A DNA stretch of 64,000 nt from positions 1 through 64,000 of the forward strand of contig NZ_FOBF01000033.1 in NCBI RefSeq assembly GCF_900109355.1, in the 5' to 3' direction. The notes beneath the pieces are model-generated. The model ran no database searches. It was given only the letters and a program-made list of their open reading frames with translations, and was not told the DNA's origin. The stretch's first letter is position 1, and every line of letters begins with the position of its first letter. The translations under genes were made by a program, and so were the position numbers. This document shows, piece by piece, positions 9,408 through 16,759 of this stretch. Origin of the DNA: Nonomuraea pusilla (GTDB lineage Bacteria > Actinomycetota > Actinomycetes > Streptosporangiales > Streptosporangiaceae).

Positions 9408-9429
9408 ACTATGTCTAAAGTGACATAGT
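9408..9429. promoter_or_regulatory. PadR-type operator overlapping divergent promoters
   Basis: A perfect inverted repeat, ACTATGTC (9408-9415), 6 nt, GACATAGT (9422-9429), contains the ATGT-N8-ACAT pattern typical of PadR-family operators. It overlaps the -35 GTGACA (9420-9425) of a plus-strand promoter whose -10 TATCCT (9443-9448) is 17 nt further on. It also covers the spacer of a possible minus-strand promoter (TTGCGA at 9434-9429). PadR binding here would repress both the lipoprotein gene and padR itself. The palindrome is seen directly; the regulator is inferred from position. Confidence 0.75.
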
Positions 9430-9458
9430 CGCAAGGGCACCATATCCTTGACCGCACC

Positions 9459-10001
9459 ATGACCTCAACGCTGGGATTCGCGATCCTGGCCGTGCTGGCG
9501 CGCGGCGACCGCACGGGCTACGACATCGCCGCGGCCATGCGGCGGCCCGTCGGCTACTTCTGGACGGCCGGGCACAGCCAGATCCACGGCGAGCTGCAGA
9601 AGCTGCGGACGGCCTGCCTGGTGGAGTTCGAGACCGCGCACGGGCCCGGCCCGCAGGACAAGAAGGTCTACCGCCTGACCGCGGCCGGGGAGGCCGCGCT
9701 GCGGGAGTGGGTGACGGCGCCGCCGCGCGAGCGGGTCGAGCGCGACGAGCTCGTGCTGAAGACGTACGCGTCGTGGCTGGCGGACCCTGAGACGGTCAGG
9801 CGGCTGTTCGCCGACCAGCTCGCGCTGCACGAGGCGCGGCTGGCCGACTATGAGCAGGCCGAGGCGTCGTACGACGGGCCTCCGCCCTTCGGCGACCCCC
9901 GGTTCGGCAACTACGCCACGCTGCGCTGCGGGCTGGGCTACGAGCGGCACAGGGCCGAGTGGTGCAGGTGGGTGCTCTCACAGCTCGGCGACGGCGGCTG
10001 A
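9459..10001 (+). CDS. PadR-family transcriptional regulator
   Basis: A 180-residue regulator. The N-terminal winged helix (residues 5-75: LGFAILAVLARGDRTGYDIA, then the GELQKL helix and a KVYRLT wing) is the PadR domain. The C-terminal half is the helical Vir_act_alpha_C dimerisation region. It is divergent from the lipoprotein hydrolase, with a PadR-like palindrome between them, so local autoregulation is probable. The effector is unknown; classic PadR proteins sense phenolic acids, others sense drugs. Confidence 0.9.
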   Translation: MTSTLGFAILAVLARGDRTGYDIAAAMRRPVGYFWTAGHSQIHGELQKLRTACLVEFETAHGPGPQDKKVYRLTAAGEAALREWVTAPPRERVERDELVLKTYASWLADPETVRRLFADQLALHEARLADYEQAEASYDGPPPFGDPRFGNYATLRCGLGYERHRAEWCRWVLSQLGDGG

Positions 10002-10021
10002 CCGCCGGGGGGCGAAGGGGC

Positions 10022-10945
10022 CTAGAGCGACAGCTTGTAGCCGATGTGGGAATCGACGAAGCCGAGCGAGTCGTAGAAGCGGTGCGCGTCGACACGGGAC
10101 TTGTCCGAGGTCAGCTGCACGAGGACGCAGCCGCGGGCGCGCGCCCTGTCCACGGCCCACTGGATCATCCTGCGGCCCAGCCCCTCGCCGCGCCGGGCGG
10201 CGGCGACCCTGACGGCCTCGATCTGGCAGCGGGTGGCCCCCAGCCGCGCCAGGCCCGACAGGTAGCTGAGCTGCATCGTCCCGATCACCTCGCCGTCGCG
10301 CTCGGCGACGATCAGCTCCTCGTACGGGTTGGCGGCGATGCGGTCGAACGCCTCCAGGTAGCGCGGGTCGTGCGGGTCGCCCTCGCGGGTGGCTCCGAGG
10401 TGGTCGTCGATCAGCATGGCCACGATGGCGGGCACGTCCTCCCTCCTGGCCTCGCGGAACAGGAACGAAAGGGCGTAGCGGACCTCCGTGACGGTCGGGT
10501 CGGACGGCAGCGCCTGCTCCCTGCCGGTGGGGACGAAGCCCTTGGACACGTACAGGGAGCGGGAGGCCTCGTTGCCGCCGATGACCCAGAGGGTGAGCTC
10601 TTCCGCGCCGGTGCCGCGCGCGTACTCGACGGCCGCGTCCACCAGCCGGCCCGCCACGCCGCGCCCGCGCGCCTCCGGCGCGACCCACATGGAGACCAGT
10701 TCCAGGCCCTCGCGGTGGGTGTAGACGCAGACGATCCCGATGTCCTGGCCGGTCTCGGACGTCGCCACCCAGTACCGCGTGCCCGGGTTCCGCAGCCGCT
10801 CCGCCCACGTCTCGGGGGTGAAGGCCGCCTCCCTGGCGTACGTGGAGCCGAACGCGCCAGGCGCCTCCTGGAGCGCGCGGAGCCGGATCTCCTTCAGCCG
10901 TTCGCCATCGTCCGGACCGAGCTGCTCTATGACCGTTTTCTGCAT
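10022..10945 (-). CDS. Tandem GNAT acetyltransferase (two GNAT domains)
   Basis: A 307-residue fusion of two GNAT folds. Domain 1 (about 1-155) has the acetyl-CoA loop APEARGRGVAGRL and the late NEASRSLYVSKGF segment. Domain 2 (about 158-307) has AARRGEGLGRRM and SRVDAHRFYDSLGF. Both pyrophosphate-binding loops look intact, so both halves may be active. The substrate could be an amine, an amino-acid-like toxin or a protein N-terminus. It converges with padR 20 bp away. Confidence 0.87.
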   Translation of the reverse strand: MQKTVIEQLGPDDGERLKEIRLRALQEAPGAFGSTYAREAAFTPETWAERLRNPGTRYWVATSETGQDIGIVCVYTHREGLELVSMWVAPEARGRGVAGRLVDAAVEYARGTGAEELTLWVIGGNEASRSLYVSKGFVPTGREQALPSDPTVTEVRYALSFLFREARREDVPAIVAMLIDDHLGATREGDPHDPRYLEAFDRIAANPYEELIVAERDGEVIGTMQLSYLSGLARLGATRCQIEAVRVAAARRGEGLGRRMIQWAVDRARARGCVLVQLTSDKSRVDAHRFYDSLGFVDSHIGYKLSL

Positions 10946-11012
10946 GTCCGCATCATGTCAGGGACAGTTCAGGGTCCGTCCCCGATGCCGTCGAGGGGGA
11001 CGGATGGGCAGC

Positions 11013-11471
11013 ATGAGGTACATGAACGAAATCACGCGACGGGACGAGGTCTCGCTGTCGGGCGCCGCGCTGCGCGGCGCCCCTTGGAAGGCCGCCGCCA
11101 TCGGCGGCGGCGTGGTCACGGCCGCCAGCTTCGGCGTGGGCGTCCTGACCGGCGGCGGCGACCTGGTGTGGGCCCTCGGGCTCGGCATCAGCCTCTTCGC
11201 GCTGATCGCCGCGATCGGCGCGGTCGCCAAGCCGCACGAGGGTGACCGGGTCACCCGGCAGGCGCGGCTGTGGTCCCTGCGTCACCCGTGGAAGTTCTCG
11301 CTGCTGCCCGCGGCCATCACCGTGGTGCTCGACTACCCGGTGCAGCTCGTGCTGGACGACGAGGGCGTGTTCGGCTCCGCGGTGCAGTCGCTGTGGCACG
11401 GCGCGCTGGTCTACCTCATCGCCGGCATCCTGACGCTCACACTGAAGGGCCGCGCCAGGTCGGGCGGGTGA
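11013..11471 (+). CDS. Small four-helix membrane protein of unknown function
   Basis: About 152 residues with four predicted membrane segments (AAIGGGVVTAASFGVGVL, LVWALGLGISLFALIAAIG, SLLPAAITVVLDYPVQLVL, ALVYLIAGILTLTL) and short charged ends. I do not recognise the family. Start choice is uncertain: ATG at 11004, 11013 or 11022 are all in frame, and a GAGGGGGA stretch just before 11001 favours 11004 or 11013. It is divergent from the GNAT gene and convergent with the VOC gene. Confidence 0.65.
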   Translation: MRYMNEITRRDEVSLSGAALRGAPWKAAAIGGGVVTAASFGVGVLTGGGDLVWALGLGISLFALIAAIGAVAKPHEGDRVTRQARLWSLRHPWKFSLLPAAITVVLDYPVQLVLDDEGVFGSAVQSLWHGALVYLIAGILTLTLKGRARSGG

Positions 11472-11490
11472 CCCGGCGGGCGCGGCCGCG

Positions 11491-11874
11491 TCAGGCCGTG
11501 GCGTTCCTCTCGGCCTCGCTCCTGCAGACGCAGAACTCGTTGCCCTCGGGGTCGCGCAGCGTGACCCAGCCGGAGCCGTCGGCCTGCCGGTGGTCCTCGT
11601 GCAGGGTCGCGCCGAGGCCGAGCAGCCGCTCGACCTCCTCGTCGCGGGTGCGCCCGTCGGCGCCGTTGACGTCGAGGTGAACGCGGTTCTTGACGGTCTT
11701 GCCCTCGGGGACGCGGATGAACAGCAGCATGAGGCCGCCCGGCGTCCTGATGAGCACTTCCTCGTCGCCCGGTTTGCTCTCCTCGTCCACGGGAATCCCC
11801 GTGGCCTCGCTCCACCACGAGGCGATGGCGTACGGGTCGGCGGCATCGACGGTCACTGCCTGAAGCTCGATCAT
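11491..11874 (-). CDS. VOC-superfamily glyoxalase-like protein
   Basis: A 127-residue single-repeat-pair VOC protein (IELQAVTVDAADP at the start, HLDVNGADG in the middle, RDPEGNEFCV at the end), the layout of glyoxalase/bleomycin-resistance-like proteins. The specific role is unknown. ATG 11874 is preferred over the longer reading because a promoter fits it exactly: -35 TTGACG (11910-11905), 18 nt, -10 TTGGCT (11886-11881), then 6 nt to the ATG. This predicts a leaderless mRNA. Confidence 0.82.
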   Translation of the reverse strand: MIELQAVTVDAADPYAIASWWSEATGIPVDEESKPGDEEVLIRTPGGLMLLFIRVPEGKTVKNRVHLDVNGADGRTRDEEVERLLGLGATLHEDHRQADGSGWVTLRDPEGNEFCVCRSEAERNATA

Positions 11875-11918
11875 GAGGACAGCCAACCGCGACACCGCCA
11901 AAACCGTCAAGCCAGTGT

Positions 11919-12233
11919 CTACGCGGCGAGTCGCAGCCCGATGACGCCTGCCACGATGAGGGCGATGGCCCCGATGCGGGCCGGTGACACGTCGTCACCC
12001 ATGACCACCATGCCGAGCACCGCCGTCCCCACGGCGCCGATGCCGGTCCAGACGGCGTAGGCGGCGCCGACGTCGAGCGACTTGAGCGCGTACGCGAGCA
12101 GGCCGAAGCTCAGCGCGGCCGTGCCGAGGAAGGACAGCGTCCACCACAGGTGGGTGAAGCCGTTGCTCTGCTTGAGCGACAGTGCCATGGCGACCTCGGA
12201 GAGGCCGGCGAGCACGAGAACGATCCACGCCAT
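11919..12233 (-). CDS. sugE: SugE/Gdx-type small multidrug resistance transporter (guanidinium exporter)
   Basis: A 104-residue four-helix SMR protein that works as a dual-topology dimer in the cytoplasmic membrane. Glu13, the central proton/substrate carboxylate, is present (LVLAGLSEV), and ALKSLDVGAAYAVWTGIGAVG is the SugE/Gdx signature rather than EmrE. Known Gdx proteins export guanidinium in exchange for protons. ATG 12233 is preceded by AGGAG with a 7-nt gap; a longer upstream reading runs through the riboswitch and is rejected. The guanidine-III riboswitch at 12269-12307 strongly supports the guanidinium assignment. Confidence 0.93.
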   Translation of the reverse strand: MAWIVLVLAGLSEVAMALSLKQSNGFTHLWWTLSFLGTAALSFGLLAYALKSLDVGAAYAVWTGIGAVGTAVLGMVVMGDDVSPARIGAIALIVAGVIGLRLAA

Positions 12234-12268
12234 GACGTGACTCCTGACGACGAGACGACGGTGTCGTG

Positions 12269-12307
12269 CGTCGTCTTCGCTTACCGGGTACGGCGCGTCT
12301 CGTCCGG
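12269..12307 (-). ncRNA. Guanidine-III (ykkC-III) riboswitch
   Basis: On the minus strand the segments CCGGACGAG, GCGCCGTACCCGGT and AAGACGACGC occur in the order and spacing of the guanidine-III riboswitch known from Thermobifida fusca, differing at only a few positions. It ends 35 nt before the sugE start. The 3' strand GACGACG (12275-12269) can also pair with either of two downstream CGTCGTC copies (12260-12254 and 12252-12246). The second copy abuts the AGGAG ribosome-binding site, which suggests control of translation. Identification is from memory of the consensus. Confidence 0.9.
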
Positions 12308-12348
12308 GAGCCGGGGGCTCATGAGGGGGAACGGCGGCGAGGCCCGCG

Positions 12349-13146
12349 TCATTCCCACCAGACGGTGACCCAGCGGTCGCGGGGCACGGGCCACATGCCG
12401 AGTTCGGCCACGGTGCCGGCCACCTCGCCGGCCCTCCCCGGGTCGAGGCAGAGGCGGCGGCAGACACTGGCGGCGAGCTCGTCCAGGCTGCCGAATCGTT
12501 CCAGCGGCGCCTCGCGCTCCTCCACCCGCACCGCGTAGCCGAGCGCGGCGGCCAGCGCCACGCAGTCCTCGGCGACCGGCCTGACGGGGCGGTCGACCCC
12601 GTGGAAGTGCTGCCAGAGCGGCGTCATCCAGGCCATCGGGTGGCGGTGTGACAGTTCGAGCACGACCCGGCGCGAGGCGTGCTCGTCCAGGGCGCGCAGG
12701 AAGGCGGGCAGGTCGGGGACGTTGTAGACGACGTGCGCGCAGACGGCCACGTCGGCGACGGGCGTCTCGCCGGACACGTCGGGCCAGCGGCCCTCCACGG
12801 TGGTGACGGGCAGGTCGAGCTTGTCGGCCCGTTCGGTGAGCGCGTCGAGCATCGCAGCGGAGCTGTCGACGGCGTACAGGCGGCCGAGACGGCCGTGGAG
12901 GGGCAGGGACGCGGCGCCGACGCCCGCGCCGACGTCGAGCAGGGTGCCGCCCTCGGGCAGCGCCTCGGCCACCCGGGTCATGGTGGGGCCCTCGTCGCGC
13001 TCGGCCAGCGCCCTGTCGGTGCGCGCGGCGAACCGCTCGGGCGCGTGGCCCCAGGGGTCGCGGGGCGCGCGGGCCAGGATCTCGGCGGGGATCGCCCACG
13101 CGTCCAGTCGCTCGCGCCAGCGGGCGGCGAGTTCTTCGGCGTCCAT
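12349..13146 (-). CDS. SAM-dependent methyltransferase (class I)
   Basis: A 265-residue class I methyltransferase. Motif I is LLDVGAGVGAASL, followed by an acidic residue at the end of strand 2 (LYAVDSS) and a motif IV-like VADVAVCAHVVYN. No cofactor other than SAM is suggested, and the substrate is unknown. ATG 13146 (MDAEELAARW) is chosen because the upstream extension is low-complexity and lies over the palindromes that serve the divergent acyl-CoA dehydrogenase. It is not in an obvious operon. Confidence 0.8.
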   Translation of the reverse strand: MDAEELAARWRERLDAWAIPAEILARAPRDPWGHAPERFAARTDRALAERDEGPTMTRVAEALPEGGTLLDVGAGVGAASLPLHGRLGRLYAVDSSAAMLDALTERADKLDLPVTTVEGRWPDVSGETPVADVAVCAHVVYNVPDLPAFLRALDEHASRRVVLELSHRHPMAWMTPLWQHFHGVDRPVRPVAEDCVALAAALGYAVRVEEREAPLERFGSLDELAASVCRRLCLDPGRAGEVAGTVAELGMWPVPRDRWVTVWWE

Positions 13147-13174
13147 GCACCGAGCATGCCATGCATAGCGGTGG

Positions 13175-13215
13175 TTACCCGCGGGTAGCATTCGGAGTAA
13201 GGTTACTCGCCAGTA
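13175..13215. promoter_or_regulatory. Pair of related palindromic operator-like sites
   Basis: TTACCCGCGGGTA (13175-13187) and TTACTCGCCAGTA (13203-13215) share the pattern TTACyCGCsrGTA, 28 bp apart. The first is the core of the perfect palindrome TACCCGCGGGTA. The second overlaps another perfect inverted repeat, GAGTAA-GG-TTACTC (13195-13208). They sit in the divergent gap just before the acyl-CoA dehydrogenase, where TetR-type regulators of fatty-acid degradation commonly bind. No such regulator is adjacent, so the binding protein is unknown. Confidence 0.6.
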
Positions 13216-13247
13216 CAGAAGGCCGCGGTTCAAGGAGATCGACACCC

Positions 13248-15053
13248 ATGGGCCACTACAAGAGCAACATGCGTGACCTGGAGTTCAACCTCTTCGAGGT
13301 GTTCGGGCGCAGGGAGATCCTCGGCACGGGGCCGTTCGCGGACGTCGACGAGGACGTCGCCCGCAGCATCCTGGACGAGGTCAACAGGCTCGCCACCGGC
13401 GTGCTCGCCGACTCCTTCGAGGAGGGCGACAGGAAGCCCCCGGTGTTCGACCCCAAGACGAGCACCGTCAAGATCCCCGAAGGCTTCAAGAAGTCGTTCA
13501 AGGCCCTCGTGGACGGCGGCTGGGCGCACCTCGACCTGCCCGCCGACCTGGGCGGCCCCGGCATCCCGCGCAGCCTCGCCTGGGCCACGGCCGAGATGGT
13601 GCTGGGCGCGAACCCCGCGCTCTACATGTACGCCGCCGGGCCCAACTTCGCGTACACGCTGTGGAAGCTCGGCACCGACGAGCAGAAGCGCTTCGCCGAG
13701 CTCGCCATCGAGCGCAACTGGGGCGCCACCATGGTGCTGACCGAGCCCGACGCGGGCTCCGACGTGGGCGCGGGCCGCACCCGCGCGGTGCGCCAGGCCG
13801 ACGGCTCGTGGCACATCGAGGGCGTCAAGCGCTTCATCACCAGCGCCGAGCACGACATGGCCGAGAACATCTTCCACCTCGTGCTGGCCCGCCCCGAGGG
13901 CCACGGCGCCGGCACCAAGGGCCTGTCGATGTTCCTCGTGCCGAAGTTCCACGTGGACCTGGAGACCGGCGAGCTGGGCGAGCGCAACGGCGTCTACGTC
14001 ACCAACGTCGAGAAGAAGATGGGCCTGAAGGTCTCCACCACCTGCGAGCTCACCTTCGGCGACAAGCACCCGGCCGTCGGCTGGCTGGTCGGCGAGGTGC
14101 ACGAGGGCATCAAGCAGATGTTCATGGTGATCGAGCACGCCCGCATGATGGTCGGCACCAAGGCCATCGCCACGCTCTCCACCGGCTACCTCAACGCCCT
14201 TGAGTACGCCAAGGCCCGCGTGCAGGGCGCCGACCTCACCCAGATGACCGACAAGAGCGCGCCCCGCGTCACCATCACCCACCACCCGGACGTCCGCCGC
14301 GAGCTCATGCTGCAGAAGACGTACGCGGAGGGCATGCGGGCGCTCGTGCTCTACACCGCCACCTTCCAGGACGCCATCCAGATCGACCCGGACGACCGGC
14401 ACGCGCAGGCCATGAACGACCTGCTGCTGCCGCTGGTCAAGGGGGTCGGCTCCGAGCGGTCGTACGAGCTGCTGTCGCGCTCGCTGCAGACGCTGGGCGG
14501 CTCCGGCTACCTGCAGGACTACCCGATCGAGCAGTACATCCGCGACGCGAAGATCGACTCCCTGTACGAGGGCACCACCGCGATCCAGGGCCTCGACCTG
14601 TTCTTCCGCAAGATCCTGCGCAACCAGGGCGCCGCCATCGGTGCGCTGCTCGCCGAGATCGGGGCCTTCGCCTCGTCCGAGGCCGGCAACGGCAGGCTCA
14701 AGGAGGAGCGCAAGCTGCTCGCCGACGCCGCCGCCGACGTCAAGGCCATGGGCGACACGATGGCCGGCTGGGCGATCTCCTCGCTGGAGTCGCCGCGCGA
14801 GGTCTACAAGGTCGGGCTCAACACCACCAGGCTCCTGCTGGCCCTCGGCGACCTCGTGATCGGCTGGCTGCTGCTGCGTCAGGCCGAGGTGGCCCTGGCC
14901 GCGCTGGCCGGCGGCGAGGACCCGTTCTACCAGGGCAAGGTGGCCGCGGCGTCGTTCTTCGCCACCAACGTGCTGCCGCGGCTCGCGGCCGAGCGGCGCG
15001 TGCTGGAGGGCACCGGCCTGGAGCTGATGGACCTCCCTGAGGAGGCCTTCTGA
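13248..15053 (+). CDS. Acyl-CoA dehydrogenase (long, FadE5-like)
   Basis: A 601-residue FAD-dependent acyl-CoA dehydrogenase, longer than the usual 380 residues because of an extra C-terminal domain, as in mycobacterial FadE5 and other ~600-residue ACADs. It catalyses the first oxidation of beta-oxidation. ATMVLTEPDAGSDVGAG and the KRFITSAEHD stretch are the flavin/substrate signatures, and IDSLYEGTTAIQ marks the region of the catalytic glutamate. ATG 13248 is preceded by AAGGAGA with a 9-nt gap. The paired operator-like palindromes upstream suggest repression by a TetR-type fatty-acid regulator. Confidence 0.92.
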   Translation: MGHYKSNMRDLEFNLFEVFGRREILGTGPFADVDEDVARSILDEVNRLATGVLADSFEEGDRKPPVFDPKTSTVKIPEGFKKSFKALVDGGWAHLDLPADLGGPGIPRSLAWATAEMVLGANPALYMYAAGPNFAYTLWKLGTDEQKRFAELAIERNWGATMVLTEPDAGSDVGAGRTRAVRQADGSWHIEGVKRFITSAEHDMAENIFHLVLARPEGHGAGTKGLSMFLVPKFHVDLETGELGERNGVYVTNVEKKMGLKVSTTCELTFGDKHPAVGWLVGEVHEGIKQMFMVIEHARMMVGTKAIATLSTGYLNALEYAKARVQGADLTQMTDKSAPRVTITHHPDVRRELMLQKTYAEGMRALVLYTATFQDAIQIDPDDRHAQAMNDLLLPLVKGVGSERSYELLSRSLQTLGGSGYLQDYPIEQYIRDAKIDSLYEGTTAIQGLDLFFRKILRNQGAAIGALLAEIGAFASSEAGNGRLKEERKLLADAAADVKAMGDTMAGWAISSLESPREVYKVGLNTTRLLLALGDLVIGWLLLRQAEVALAALAGGEDPFYQGKVAAASFFATNVLPRLAAERRVLEGTGLELMDLPEEAF

Positions 15054-15074
15054 CGCCTCCGTCACCCGGCCGCT

Positions 15075-15109
15075 GACGCCCGCTCCCCCGTCCCCGGGGG
15101 GCGGGCGTC
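15075..15109 (+). terminator. Hairpin terminator after the acyl-CoA dehydrogenase
   Basis: A perfect 9-bp stem, GACGCCCGC (15075-15083) with GCGGGCGTC (15101-15109), encloses further C/G pairing. It lies 21 bp after the stop codon. There is no T tract, which is common for terminators in high-GC actinobacteria. Confidence 0.6.
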
Positions 15110-15151
15110 CGCCGTCCACGGGAGCGGGCCGGGGAGCGGTACGGTCTGCCC

Positions 15152-16090
15152 ATGAGCTCGTCCTCCCACGACCACCCGCTCCCGCCGCCGCGCGTGGAGG
15201 AGGTCTCCGACGGCGTCTACGCCTACCTCCAGCCCGACGGGAGCTGGTGGATCAACAACACCGGCTTCCTCGCCGGACGCCGCGGCGTCGTCTGCGTCGA
15301 CGCCTGCTCGACCGAGCGCCGCACCAGGGCCTTCCGCGAGGCCATCGGCAAGGTCAGCGACCGGCCCGTCACCACGCTGATCAACACCCACCACCACGGC
15401 GACCACACCTTCGGGAACTGGCTGTTCCCCGAGGCCACCATCGTGGGGCACGAAGGGGTGCGCGAGCGCATCCTCGCCGACGGCGTCCCCACCTACCGCG
15501 CCGCCTGGTCACCCGACGTGGAGTGGGGCGCCCTCGACCTCGTGCCGCCGTTCCTCACCTACACCGACGGCGTGACCGTCCACTCCGACGAACTGCGCTG
15601 CGACGTCAGGCACATCGGCGTCGCCGCCCACACCACGAACGACTCCGTCGTGTGGATCCCCGAGCGGCGCGTGCTGTTCTCCGGCGACCTCGTCTTCAAC
15701 GGCGGCACCCCGTTCGTGCTCATGGGCTCCGTCACCGGGTCGATCGAGGCGCTCGGCCGGCTCAGGGAGCTGGGCGCGGAGACGATCGTGCCGGGCCACG
15801 GCGACGTCTGCGGGCCCGAGGCGATCGACAGGATGGAGGCGTACCTGCGGTTCGTGCTGGACACGGCGGAACGCGGGCGGGCGGCGGGGCTGTCGCCGCT
15901 GGAGACCGCCAGGGAGACCGACCTCGGCGAGTGGGCCGGCCTGACCGACACGGAACGGATCGTCGGCAACCTGCACCGCGCGTTCGCCGAGCTGGACGGG
16001 CTGCCCCCGGGCGGCGACATCGACCTGGCCGCCGCGGTGCTCGACATGATCACCTACAACGGGGGCCGGCCGCTGTCCTGTTTCGCCTGA
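15152..16090 (+). CDS. MBL-fold metallo-hydrolase
   Basis: A 312-residue metallo-beta-lactamase-fold hydrolase. The metal motif HxHxDH is THHHGDHTFGN, with further ligands in the FSGDLVF aspartate and PGHGDVCG histidine. It resembles SoxH/cyclase-like MBL proteins and glyoxalase II relatives; the substrate is unknown. No signal peptide is seen. ATG 15152 follows the -10-like TACGGT (15140-15145) by 6 nt with no Shine-Dalgarno sequence, so translation is probably leaderless. Confidence 0.88.
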   Translation: MSSSSHDHPLPPPRVEEVSDGVYAYLQPDGSWWINNTGFLAGRRGVVCVDACSTERRTRAFREAIGKVSDRPVTTLINTHHHGDHTFGNWLFPEATIVGHEGVRERILADGVPTYRAAWSPDVEWGALDLVPPFLTYTDGVTVHSDELRCDVRHIGVAAHTTNDSVVWIPERRVLFSGDLVFNGGTPFVLMGSVTGSIEALGRLRELGAETIVPGHGDVCGPEAIDRMEAYLRFVLDTAERGRAAGLSPLETARETDLGEWAGLTDTERIVGNLHRAFAELDGLPPGGDIDLAAAVLDMITYNGGRPLSCFA

Positions 16091-16112
16091 GCCTGGGGGG
16101 ATGCGATCACCG

Positions 16113-16124
16113 ATACCCGGGTAT
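16113..16124. promoter_or_regulatory. 12-bp palindrome upstream of the small membrane protein
   Basis: ATACCCGGGTAT is a perfect 12-bp palindrome 38 bp before the ATG of the DUF6458-like gene. It may be an operator, or may include promoter bases. Only the symmetry supports it. Confidence 0.35.
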
Positions 16125-16162
16125 GACCGTGGGCGTACCGGCCGTTTGCCTGGAGGTCCTTG

Positions 16163-16387
16163 ATGGGTGTCGGGGTCAGCATCTTCTTCCTCACGCTCGG
16201 CGCCATCCTGAAGTTCGCGATCGAGCCCGACGTCTTCGGCAAGGCCGTCCACATGGACATCATCGGGATCATCTTCATGATCGTGGGTGGTGTGGGCGTG
16301 GTGCTGAGCATCGTCCTGGCGCCCAGGCGGGGGCGCACCTCCGACGACGCGCTGATCCGGAGGGAGAACCGCCCGCCTGACCTGTGA
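16163..16387 (+). CDS. Small membrane protein (DUF6458-like)
   Basis: A 74-residue protein with two membrane segments (VSIFFLTLGAILKFAI and IIGIIFMIVGGVGVVLSIVLA) joined by a short acidic loop, and a basic cytosolic tail (APRRGRTSDDALIRREN). This is a common actinobacterial family of unknown function. ATG 16163 is 6 nt after GGAGG; a TTG one codon earlier is an unlikely start. The gene stands alone and converges with the Dabb gene. Confidence 0.75.
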   Translation: MGVGVSIFFLTLGAILKFAIEPDVFGKAVHMDIIGIIFMIVGGVGVVLSIVLAPRRGRTSDDALIRRENRPPDL

Positions 16388-16392
16388 CGGCG

Positions 16393-16686
16393 TCAGAGGC
16401 CGAGCTGGACGGCCGCGCGTGAGGCGAGGATCGGCTTGATGCGCTGCGCGATCACCTCCTGGTGGCGGGGGTGGTCGCGGTAGACGAGGTAGTCGTCGAC
16501 GGTGTCGAAGTCGGCGACGACGGCGAAGTCGTGGTTGCCCTGGTTGATGCCGGCGTCGTGGCCGACCGTGAACGAGCGGATCTCCGGGATGACCCCGATC
16601 AGGGCGCGCAGCTCGTCGGCCACGGCCGCCTTCTGCTCGTCGGTGGCGCCGTCGGTCCAGGTGAACAGCACGATGTGGCGGATCAT
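16393..16686 (-). CDS. Dabb-domain (stress-responsive A/B barrel) protein
   Basis: A 97-residue ferredoxin-like Dabb protein (starts IRHIVLFTW, ends with the YRDHPRHQEV segment), expected to form a dimeric alpha/beta barrel. Family members include stress proteins and small polyketide cyclases; no specific activity can be read here. ATG 16686 follows TAGGGT (16698-16693) by 6 nt, another leaderless arrangement. Confidence 0.85.
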   Translation of the reverse strand: MIRHIVLFTWTDGATDEQKAAVADELRALIGVIPEIRSFTVGHDAGINQGNHDFAVVADFDTVDDYLVYRDHPRHQEVIAQRIKPILASRAAVQLGL

Positions 16687-16759
16687 GCGGCCACCCTACC
16701 GACCGGGACGCGGCCGGCGGCCGCCGGGAGGGCGACCGCCGGACCGTGTCGGGAGCGGG

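Noticed and set aside
12246..12275. Possible guanidine-II (mini-ykkC) riboswitch because of an ACGA in a hairpin loop
   Set aside because: Only one hairpin is present and its loop is too large. The guanidine-III aptamer just upstream explains the control, and this hairpin is better read as its expression platform.
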